NCBI RefSeq assembly: GCF_030680395.1
Contig: NZ_JAUXVR010000007.1
Coordinates: forward strand, 1 to 64,000
Source of the DNA: Methylobacter sp.
GTDB taxonomy: Bacteria > Pseudomonadota > Gammaproteobacteria > Methylococcales > Methylomonadaceae
DNA: 64,000 nt
Direction: 5' to 3'
Made by a program: the position numbers and the translations under genes
Part shown: piece by piece, positions 57,440 to 64,000 of the stretch
How the letters are laid out: every line of letters starts with the position of its first letter
How positions within the stretch are numbered: position 1 is the stretch's first letter
The notes under the pieces: generated by a model
The model's input: only the letters and a program-made list of their open reading frames with translations
Told to the model about the DNA's origin: nothing
The model's database searches: none

Positions 57440-58186
57440 ATGGCATCTATCGAATTTAACAACGTTTCCGTTGATTTCCCTATATACAACGCACATAGCA
57501 GGTCGCTCAAGAGGCGCCTGATGCAAGTTGCAACAGGTGGACTACTCGGCGCTGATCGGCAAGGACGAGTTGTTGTCAGAGCATTGGAGGGCTTGTGTTT
57601 CACCCTTAAAGATGGCGATCGTGTTGGGCTTTTAGGACATAATGGCGCAGGCAAAAGTACGTTGCTTCGCTTGCTCTGTGGTGTCTACGAGCCTTCATCG
57701 GGAAGTGCGTGTGTTAAAGGTGTGGTTGGGTCATTAATTGACATTTCCCTCGGGATCGATCCTGAAGCTACCGGAAGAGAAAATATCTATTTTCGCGGCG
57801 GACTGCTAGGAATGACCAAGGCTGAAATCAATAAACAAATCGACGGTATTATTGAGTTTTCGGAACTAGGAAACTTTATTGACATGCCGATGCGTACGTA
57901 TTCAAGTGGAATGCACCTTCGTTTGGCATTTGCAGTTTCGACTATTCTACGCCCTGAAATCCTCTTGATGGATGAGTGGTTATCGGTGGGTGATGAAAGG
58001 TTCAAGCATAAAGCTGAAAAGCGCATGGCCGAGTTAGTCCAAGCCACGAACATCCTTGTTATTGCCAGTCATTCACGCGAGATTATTTTACAAACCTGTA
58101 ACCGTGCTATCTGGCTTGAGCACGGTAAAATCCGAATGGATGGCGATGTCCATACCGTTGCAGAAAATTATTTTACGAACAGCTAG
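57440..58186 (+). CDS. wzt: polysaccharide export ABC ATPase (Wzt-like, short form)
   Basis: 248 residues. Walker A GHNGAGKSTLLRLLCGVYEP, signature TYSSGMHLRLAFAV and Walker B ILLMDEWLSVGDERFK are intact. It lacks the C-terminal sugar-binding domain of the long Wzt form, so export does not seem to require recognition of a chain terminus by the ATPase. The start at 57440 (MASIEFNNVSVDF) is preferred to 57407. It pairs with the permease just upstream. Confidence 0.93.
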   Translation: MASIEFNNVSVDFPIYNAHSRSLKRRLMQVATGGLLGADRQGRVVVRALEGLCFTLKDGDRVGLLGHNGAGKSTLLRLLCGVYEPSSGSACVKGVVGSLIDISLGIDPEATGRENIYFRGGLLGMTKAEINKQIDGIIEFSELGNFIDMPMRTYSSGMHLRLAFAVSTILRPEILLMDEWLSVGDERFKHKAEKRMAELVQATNILVIASHSREIILQTCNRAIWLEHGKIRMDGDVHTVAENYFTNS

Positions 58187-58283
58187 CTTGCTATCTGTTT
58201 AGTCCCACAATTGAACTGTCATAGTCAATCCGTAGTTTATTATCTAAATAACTATAGTCAGAGATGATAAACGGAAAGCATGG

Positions 58284-59150
58284 ATGAAAATTGACCTTTA
58301 CACGAGATGTTGGAACGATAGCGAAATGCTGGATTTTTTCTTTCGACACTACGATCCTTTTGTTGATCGTTATGTAATTTACGATGATGAATCAACGGAC
58401 GATTCGCTTGAAAAGCTAGCCAAAAATCCAAAAGTCGAAGTGCGATCAATGCCGACATACTGCGATATGGACTCGCGTATCCTCTCGAATCATGCAATTC
58501 TTGAGGAATGTTGGAAAGAAAGTCGCTTTGTAGCTGATTGGGTAATTGTCACCGATATCGATGAGCATCTGTATCATCCGAATATTAAACATTATCTCAA
58601 GGTTTCAAAAAAACAAGGTGTAACAATCATTCCTGCTATGGGATACCAAATGCTTTCCGAGGTGTTCCCTCAACCCAACTCATTACTCTGTAAAATCTTG
58701 ACAAAGGGCGCTCCTTCTTCCGAGTACAGCAAGCTGAATATATTTGCACCTAATGAACTCGATGCAACCAATTTTAAATTGGGCCGTCACCGTGCACAGC
58801 CAACTGGGAATGTAATCGCCCCATATCGGGATGAGTTGCGCCTCCTTCACTATAAGCATATAGGCTTTGAACGGCTTATGCGTCGTCATGAGTTATACCT
58901 GACAAGACAAAGAAAAAAGGACTTGGAAAACGGATGGGGTAATCAATATTCATGGAGCGAAGAACAATTTCGGGACGAATGGAAAGAGTTTGAAGCCAAC
59001 CTAATTGATATTAAAAATTCGGATTTCAAGTTATGGGAAAATAAAGGCGGGGAGCGCTGGTGGGAAGAATGTACGAGAGCCCCCCGATCAAGTCTGTCGA
59101 GCCATTTCAGAGGCCATATCCGCAAGTTTTTTTCGAGCCTCTTCTCTTAA
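58284..59150 (+). CDS. glycosyltransferase family 2-like protein
   Basis: 288 residues. It resembles the Glyco_tranf_2_4 group: IDLYTRCWNDSEMLDFFFRHY opens, YVIYDDESTDDS and VIVTDIDEHLYHP (a DxD-like motif) follow. The C-terminal RHELYLTRQRKKDLENGW and late basic RGHIRKFFSSLF suggest a peripheral membrane enzyme. Donor and acceptor sugars are unknown. It follows the ABC exporter and overlaps the convergent aldolase gene by 63 bases at its 3' end. Confidence 0.8.
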   Translation: MKIDLYTRCWNDSEMLDFFFRHYDPFVDRYVIYDDESTDDSLEKLAKNPKVEVRSMPTYCDMDSRILSNHAILEECWKESRFVADWVIVTDIDEHLYHPNIKHYLKVSKKQGVTIIPAMGYQMLSEVFPQPNSLLCKILTKGAPSSEYSKLNIFAPNELDATNFKLGRHRAQPTGNVIAPYRDELRLLHYKHIGFERLMRRHELYLTRQRKKDLENGWGNQYSWSEEQFRDEWKEFEANLIDIKNSDFKLWENKGGERWWEECTRAPRSSLSSHFRGHIRKFFSSLFS

Positions 59151-59909
59151 TTCCGGCGAGGTTTCAGACCATTCTGTAAGTCTTTTTCTTAGAAATAAAA
59201 CTGATTGTTCAAAATCCCAGTCTGATGGCATGCCATGAAAAAAAGATCGTGATATCCAGGCACCTGTGGCTCCGAGCCGCGGATACTGCGCCAATACCAA
59301 ATTTGGATCAATTGATAGAGATTGGTCATCTGGACGCGCCACTCCACCAACTGAAAATGCAAGTCCTGCCCGGTTTGCTTCCCAAGCGATTGTGTCAACT
59401 ATCGATGAAGCCAGCACTTCGAAATGGTTATTTACAGCCAATTCAATGCGAAGATCATTAAGACCAACCATAACTTCCTGCAGCCCAGGAATGGCGAGTA
59501 TTTCACGAACTCGCACTAAGGCAGAGGCAGTTTCAAGCAAAATAACAAGGTGAGCACGCCCATCAACAAGGCGAACGAATTTTTCAACTTCTTGTGGCGT
59601 GCGAAAAAAAGGCAGCATAAGAACGTTAGCCCCGCTATGCAAAACTTCCTCAATTTCAATGGATGTCTTTGCATTAATCGGATTAAGGCGAACAAATAAT
59701 TTGGCTTTACTAATACATCTACCAATCCTGGCTACATCTTTTATTTGGTGGTTAGAAAATCTTGTGTCATGGCCTTGTTGACGTTCAGTTTTGCCTAAAT
59801 ACTCTAAATCGACTCCTACACGATTAACCCCACAGCGATCTGCAGTAGCAGCCAAAACCGGATCGTTAGTGATCAATGTCAGCTTGAATTTATCGCCAAA
59901 ACTTGTCAT
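59088..59909 (-). CDS. HpcH/HpaI family aldolase/lyase
   Basis: 273 residues. A TIM-barrel of the HpcH/HpaI (phosphoenolpyruvate/pyruvate) family: GVDLEYLGKTERQQGHDTR near the N-terminus, metal Glu in LLETASALV and Asp in VGLNDLRIEL. It may make or cleave a 2-keto acid sugar precursor, for example a nonulosonate-like unit, but no synthase for such a sugar is in the window. Its 3' end overlaps the convergent glycosyltransferase gene. Separated by 215 bases from the upstream cupin gene on the same strand. Confidence 0.78.
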   Translation of the reverse strand: MTSFGDKFKLTLITNDPVLAATADRCGVNRVGVDLEYLGKTERQQGHDTRFSNHQIKDVARIGRCISKAKLFVRLNPINAKTSIEIEEVLHSGANVLMLPFFRTPQEVEKFVRLVDGRAHLVILLETASALVRVREILAIPGLQEVMVGLNDLRIELAVNNHFEVLASSIVDTIAWEANRAGLAFSVGGVARPDDQSLSIDPNLVLAQYPRLGATGAWISRSFFHGMPSDWDFEQSVLFLRKRLTEWSETSPELREEARKKLADMASEMARQT

Positions 59910-60124
59910 TAAATTTGTAGGTATTAAAGAGCTTATCTAAAAGCTGTTTTTGCAGGTTGTTGCGTTGTAATGTTTAATACTTTACGAGCACAGGACGGAT
60001 TTTGAATTATTACTCTCAACTGAGTAGAAAATCGCATAGTCGGCAATATATTAGCTTTTGATTTATAAGTATCTCATTGCTTTGAAGTTGTACATTTTTA
60101 GGGTGCGATAGCAGTAGAGGTGTA

Positions 60125-60634
60125 TTAAAGAATGTCCGGTATTTCTGATGTTCTACTAGGGAGCCTAAAATTATCAGGAGATTCATAATTATATAGCTCG
60201 TTAATCACATTGATATAGCCGGCATATACACCACTCTCGTTACGTAAACCATGCCATACACCAGGAGGAACAACCACAATTATAGGGCGCGTGGCTCCAA
60301 AACGAATAATTTCTGACGCTCCTTTTGTAGGAGAATCCGGCCTTCCATCCCACAAAGCCAATTTGATGTTACCGCCGACGCCAACTAGATGATCGGTTTG
60401 TTTGGAGTGACAGTGCCAATCTGTAAGCCCATCGGGATTTAACTGTACCCAATTAATTTGGCTAACCTTGATATCAAAATGAAGCCAATCATTGCGGAAT
60501 AATTCCATCAGGGAACCACTGCGTGTCAAGACATTCCCCAGTTCATAGAAATGGACGCCGCTAATCTTAGGTGGAGCATATCTATGCCCACCGGCTATAA
60601 CAGATTGCTTATCCTTATTCCCTATCAGAGACAT
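60125..60634 (-). CDS. RmlC-like cupin, possible sugar epimerase
   Basis: 169 residues. A cupin related to dTDP-4-dehydrorhamnose 3,5-epimerase: NWVQLNPDGLTDWHCHSKQ, VGVGGNIKLALWDGR and VVPPGVWHGLRNESG. The His at H-x-H and the final PxGxWHG are kept. It may epimerise or isomerise a nucleotide sugar for the surface glycan, or have lost activity. A second cupin of this type lies at 61780. Confidence 0.78.
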   Translation of the reverse strand: MSLIGNKDKQSVIAGGHRYAPPKISGVHFYELGNVLTRSGSLMELFRNDWLHFDIKVSQINWVQLNPDGLTDWHCHSKQTDHLVGVGGNIKLALWDGRPDSPTKGASEIIRFGATRPIIVVVPPGVWHGLRNESGVYAGYINVINELYNYESPDNFRLPSRTSEIPDIL

Positions 60635-60859
60635 ATACCCGGATCCCCTATTGATCGTTATTGTGTAATACTAACGGCTGATTATAATCCAAATGCCGAA
60701 ATACAGAGTTACAATATAAGAAACCCCAAGGTTTTGGTATCCGGGAAAACTAGACCACCACACACGGACTGCTAGCCAGCGGATGCACAATGATGAAGAG
60801 ATCGTGCAAGGTATATCTTTGTTTTAATGCCCGAGTGACATTACAAAACTACAACGGCC

Positions 60860-61786
60860 TCATATTGAATCAGCCACTCTCGCCAGTTTACGGAGTTTTG
60901 CAATGGTTTCAACCACCTGCAATCCTTCCAAAGCCGAACTTTTCGGCATAGGCCCCGTACCTTCGACGTATTCGATAAAAGCGGTTATTTCAGCTAGGAG
61001 CGGCATGCTGTCGACAAAGGGACGTTGTTCATACATCGGTGGTTCCCGGCGCCGGGAACCCAAGTCTGAACGCAGCACAGAAATATGTTGGTCGTAGGAA
61101 TCCGCCAACACTGCCACCCCATCCCTGCAACGCAATTCTATTTTCCTTTTATACTGTGGTGAACGTGTACCCACTTCACAATGTAGCCAAGCTGGGCCGG
61201 ATAGCCAAGCTGATAACCCAAATAGCCCGTCTGCATCCGATTCAGCAATTGCATGGACAGGTTTTGGCAAGAAGCCTAATATTTCTAATGCAATAGTTAA
61301 ATCATGCGGAAGCAGTATCCACGCAGGATCCACGTCGTCATGTGGGCAACCCCATTGCAATCGTGTCGTTTTGACGCCAAGTACCGGCCCCAACTCGCCA
61401 CTGCGCACTAGATCGCGTAACGCATGCACACCCGCGTGGTAGCGCCATTTATCCATAACAAACACTTGATCTGCCGCAGTCTCAACTATTTCTTGAGCGG
61501 AACCAACATTGTTTGTGAGCGGTTTCTCGCAGTAAATAGGGACGCCACGCGGAACCAAACGTAAAACCACTTCGCCGTGTAGAATAGTGGGAACCGCAAC
61601 AATATATGCATCCAACTCTGGCAGCTCATCAATTGTCGGAACGATTAAATCAGCGAAGGCGGACTGCGCATTTGCAATGCTTCCAGAGTTTGCTGCAACC
61701 ACGCCTACCCAGCATCCTAAAACTTTAAGATCCCGAAGAATTAAGCGGCCCCAACGACCACAACCAATCAATCCAACCCTTACCAT
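60860..61786 (-). CDS. Gfo/Idh/MocA family sugar oxidoreductase
   Basis: 308 residues. N-terminal Rossmann fold VRVGLIGCGRWGRLILRDLK, then PTILHGEVVLR and the EKP motif (YCEKPLTNN), typical of the family. The likely substrate is a nucleotide-linked sugar, oxidised or reduced with NAD(P). It overlaps the 61780 cupin by seven bases on the same strand, so the two products may act in sequence on one sugar. Confidence 0.87.
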   Translation of the reverse strand: MVRVGLIGCGRWGRLILRDLKVLGCWVGVVAANSGSIANAQSAFADLIVPTIDELPELDAYIVAVPTILHGEVVLRLVPRGVPIYCEKPLTNNVGSAQEIVETAADQVFVMDKWRYHAGVHALRDLVRSGELGPVLGVKTTRLQWGCPHDDVDPAWILLPHDLTIALEILGFLPKPVHAIAESDADGLFGLSAWLSGPAWLHCEVGTRSPQYKRKIELRCRDGVAVLADSYDQHISVLRSDLGSRRREPPMYEQRPFVDSMPLLAEITAFIEYVEGTGPMPKSSALEGLQVVETIAKLRKLARVADSI

Positions 61787-62304
61787 GGTTTATTCCTTTC
61801 GCTGTGGAGTTTTAATAACAATTCTTCCAACGAACACGCTGCGTCGTCGCGCTCTGATAATAACGGTGCAACGGCCTCCTCGGGCCAAGGGATACCCAAT
61901 GCGGGATCGTCCCAGCGGCATCCAAGCTCATCGTGAACAGGATCCCAATACTCTGAAACTCCATACACAAATGTCGTTGGTTCAGGAAAGTAAAAGCCAT
62001 GAGCAATACCTTGCGGAATCATCAACATCGACCGATGCCCCTCTGATAGTTCTATCAGCGATCCAACTCTTTTAGCTTTTCCGCGCAGATCAGTCAAGCC
62101 GACCTGCATGCGTCCTTTTATCACCACCAAATAATCAACATGCTTCACATGCACATGGACGCCACGCAAAACATGCGCCTCAGATTGAACAAGGTTCCAT
62201 TGTACAGGTAATGGCATATCCACCCAGTCATGTCGAAAAATTTCAGTAAGAGTACCCCGAGAATCGCTGCATGCAGATAATGCTACATTTTTTATAGACT
62301 TCAC
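61780..62304 (-). CDS. RmlC-like dTDP-4-dehydrorhamnose 3,5-epimerase family protein
   Basis: 174 residues. Cupin motifs: EIFRHDW, VLRGVHVHVKHVDYLVVIKG (H-x-H), MLIPQGIAHGFYFPEPTTFVYGVSEYWDP. The HGFYF and Y-WDP parts match RmlC-type epimerases. It probably epimerises a dTDP-keto-sugar for the polysaccharide; rmlA, rmlB and rmlD are not in the window. First gene of the cupin-dehydrogenase pair. Confidence 0.82.
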   Translation of the reverse strand: MKSIKNVALSACSDSRGTLTEIFRHDWVDMPLPVQWNLVQSEAHVLRGVHVHVKHVDYLVVIKGRMQVGLTDLRGKAKRVGSLIELSEGHRSMLMIPQGIAHGFYFPEPTTFVYGVSEYWDPVHDELGCRWDDPALGIPWPEEAVAPLLSERDDAACSLEELLLKLHSERNKPW

Positions 62305-62520
62305 TTACCCCCCGGTCGTATTTAATAGGCCAGATTATTATGTATTACTGACAAATGTACATTATAAGGTTTAAATTACCCATTCTATTCGATGAGTCTT
62401 ATGAAACGATGAATCATGTTCGGCTACAACTATCTTGACCGGTTGACCGATATGTTGGACAAGGGTGTATTTCAATTTTATTTGGAGTCCGCTTTTGCCT
62501 GAAAAACGTATCACTCAACA

Positions 62521-63009
62521 TCAAAGTTGATTTTGCCGGCATACCCGCAGCATTTGGCGTAGCTGCCCGTTTTTGGTAAGAGCGCTGTGGCGCTTAACCT
62601 GCGGGATTTGCATATCGCAAAACAGCAAATCCTTGTCAACGATTTCGAAGGCGACAGGCACATTGATGCCATTGGCGTGATACAGACAATTGAGGATATT
62701 GGCGCCTTTGACGGTGCGATTTTGGCAATGGTCGAAATGCCGGGTGATGATCTCGTTTTCATCGGTATAGGTTTTTTCCTCAAGGGTGTCATCGAAGATC
62801 AGCACGCCCTCGTCCGCCTCAATAGTGTGGACGGTTGGTTTCACCAACGACCACAAGTCCCGTGATGTGTAATCAGTGCCTGCTAAAAATCGGGTGATTT
62901 GATCATGGCTGACCTCATGGTCCGGCAGTTGGGACAAACCGGTCGCGGTGATCCGGGCAAACGAACTCATCAGATAATCGCGGTATAACGCCAACAGAGA
63001 ATTTTTCAT
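62521..63009 (-). pseudogene. truncated DDE transposase (IS701/IS4-like N-terminal part)
   Basis: 162 residues matching the N-terminal part of a DDE transposase: LYRDYLMSSFARITATGLSQ, HDQITRFLAGTDYTSRDLW and the first catalytic Asp in VLIFDDTLEEKTY. The frame stops after RVCRQNQL, where full proteins continue to the second Asp and the Glu. Another frame carries the continuation KINFDVE for a few codons, so a frameshift and then loss of the C-terminal half is likely. It interrupts the polysaccharide locus and is probably inactive. Confidence 0.82.
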
Positions 63010-63098
63010 GACAGCTACCTCACATGAATTCAGTCAACAGGCAATATTCCATGCCTTTATCAACTTCAGTGTGTAACATCAGTTACTTAAGAATTCTG

Positions 63099-64000
63099 CT
63101 ATCTGCGGTAAATGAAGCGACGAATGGCCCGTAACGGGTATGTAATTCTCCAACTGCGAGAATTTTTCAATGAAACATTGCTTTGAGCTAACGTAGCAAG
63201 ACATTCATCATACGAATGTACAAGTGCTTCAAGACGTTTACTATGCGAATGCACAAGCACTTCAAGATGTTCGTCATACGAATGTACAAGTGTTTCAAGG
63301 CTTTCACTATGCGAATGTACAAGTGCTTCAAGACGTTCACTATGCGAATGCATAAGTACTTCAAGACGTTCATCATACGAATGTGCAAGTGCTTCAAATT
63401 GTTCATCATAAGAACCAATTAGCGCTTCAAGACGATTAATCTGATTTCTATCCTCTTGGTTCTGGGGAGTGATGGGTACGGCTGGCGTAAGTTGAGTCTG
63501 CCAATCCCCCATCACTGTTTCTACAAGATATTGAGAGAACGTCGGATCCGTTATCTTTTCGAGCCATAAGTCCAGCTCTGCGCAACGGACTTCCAGTGAG
63601 ATATCAAGTCGCAATGGACTCGGAAAGTGTAGCGTTGTCGGTAGCGGATGGGAGTAAAAGTGGCAGTCAGGCATGTCGATCCACTGCCTCCACATATATA
63701 AATCACTCCAAATGCCATCAGGTCGCGGGCGCCAGCCATAGGGTAATCGATGGTAGGCCTGCAGGGTATGTCCAACGCAGGTAGGGCCAAAAATATTCCA
63801 TTTGTTTCGCGCCATAATTTCACGAGTCGCAGCATCATCGATACGTCCACCCAGACTATGGATAGTTCCATCGGTATGTACACTTGTGTGTAGGGTATGA
63901 ACGAAATCATTCGATTCAAGCAACTTGACCATCACGTCAAGATGATGCGGTAGCCACAAATCATCATCGCCCAAATAGCAGATAAAGGCACAGTCCAGCT
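63099..64000 (-). CDS. glycosyltransferase, partial at window edge, with hendecad repeat tail
   Basis: About 300 residues; the frame runs off the window at 64000 (LDCAFICYLGDDDLWLPHHL at the edge), so the N-terminus is missing. GDDDLWLPHHLDVM matches a GT-A family 2 active-site region (D-x-D type). Residues after about 175 form seven or more 11-residue repeats (pattern LVHSYDERLEA) likely to make a coiled coil, then a basic C-terminus RITYPLRAIRRFIYRR that may bind membrane. The repeat tail could set oligomer state or enzyme position. Part of the glycan locus. Confidence 0.82.
   Translation of the reverse strand, partial: LDCAFICYLGDDDLWLPHHLDVMVKLLESNDFVHTLHTSVHTDGTIHSLGGRIDDAATREIMARNKWNIFGPTCVGHTLQAYHRLPYGWRPRPDGIWSDLYMWRQWIDMPDCHFYSHPLPTTLHFPSPLRLDISLEVRCAELDLWLEKITDPTFSQYLVETVMGDWQTQLTPAVPITPQNQEDRNQINRLEALIGSYDEQFEALAHSYDERLEVLMHSHSERLEALVHSHSESLETLVHSYDEHLEVLVHSHSKRLEALVHSYDECLATLAQSNVSLKNSRSWRITYPLRAIRRFIYRR
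63188..63420. repeat. 33-bp tandem repeat inside the glycosyltransferase gene
   Basis: About seven copies of a 33-base unit (core CGAATGTACAAGTGCTTCAA, then ACGTTCACTATG) differ from each other by a few substitutions. They encode 11-residue units L-x-HS-x-x-E-x-LE-x. Because the unit is a multiple of three, copy-number change would keep the frame. Confidence 0.9.

Noticed and set aside
63188-63420. CRISPR array
   Set aside because: The 33-base units are directly adjacent with no unique spacers and encode a regular 11-residue protein repeat in an open frame.

Overview
The window looks like a chromosome segment around the replication origin of a gammaproteobacterium. The order mnmE-yidC-yidD-rnpA-rpmH, then dnaA-dnaN-recF-gyrB on the other strand, supports this, as do rhlB/trxA/rho and the yrfG/nudE pair. 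Order Methylococcales (methanotrophs) is my best guess, from an MmoC-like reductase, an HvfA/MNIO/HvfC metallophore-type RiPP locus and the repeat families. No methane-oxidation genes are present, so this remains inference.

Layout. 0.2-2.3 kb: minus-strand RiPP operon (Cys-rich precursor, MNIO enzyme, DUF2063 partner). 2.5-13.7 kb: housekeeping (nth, FapA-like, AsmA-like, mutY-yggX, rho, trxA, rhlB, yrfG, nudE). 13.8-20.9 kb: a six-gene minus-strand moxR-DUF58-DUF4381-batA-batB/C-batD operon. 21.06-21.23 kb: a non-coding cluster of DnaA boxes and a DnaA-trio-like tract that repeats a module found between dnaA and dnaN. 21.3-25.2 kb: small secreted and zinc-ribbon proteins, an SDR, a divergent pair of paralogous periplasmic helical proteins and a bacteriohemerythrin. 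25.2-32.8 kb: a PAS-GGDEF-EAL-CZB sensor, then hcp with an MmoC-like reductase and a divergent norR-type activator (nitrosative stress). 32.8-39.3 kb: a type I restriction-modification operon in the order hsdR-hsdS-hsdM, invaded by REP/BIME elements and a REP-associated transposase. 39.5-50.4 kb: the dnaA region and lgt, with two parS sites at the recF/gyrB junction.

50.4-53.5 kb: an AT-rich two-gene island, decayed sequence and a MITE-like element with a target duplication, separating lgt from thyA, which are neighbours in many relatives. 53.5-56.1 kb: thyA, inorganic pyrophosphatase and asparaginase. 56.6-64 kb: a surface-polysaccharide locus with a Wzm/Wzt-type ABC exporter, two glycosyltransferases, two RmlC-like cupins, a Gfo/Idh/MocA dehydrogenase, an HpcH-type aldolase and a truncated transposase. 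The last glycosyltransferase runs off the window edge and carries a 33-bp tandem repeat.

The strongest leads are the twin DnaA-box/trio modules 23.7 kb apart, the in-frame BIME inside hsdS, the HvfABC-like operon, the AT-rich island with a stand-alone flavodiiron-type metallo-beta-lactamase domain, and the divergent paralogue pair with a perfect 21-bp palindrome between them. All calls come from reading the sequence; no database search was run.
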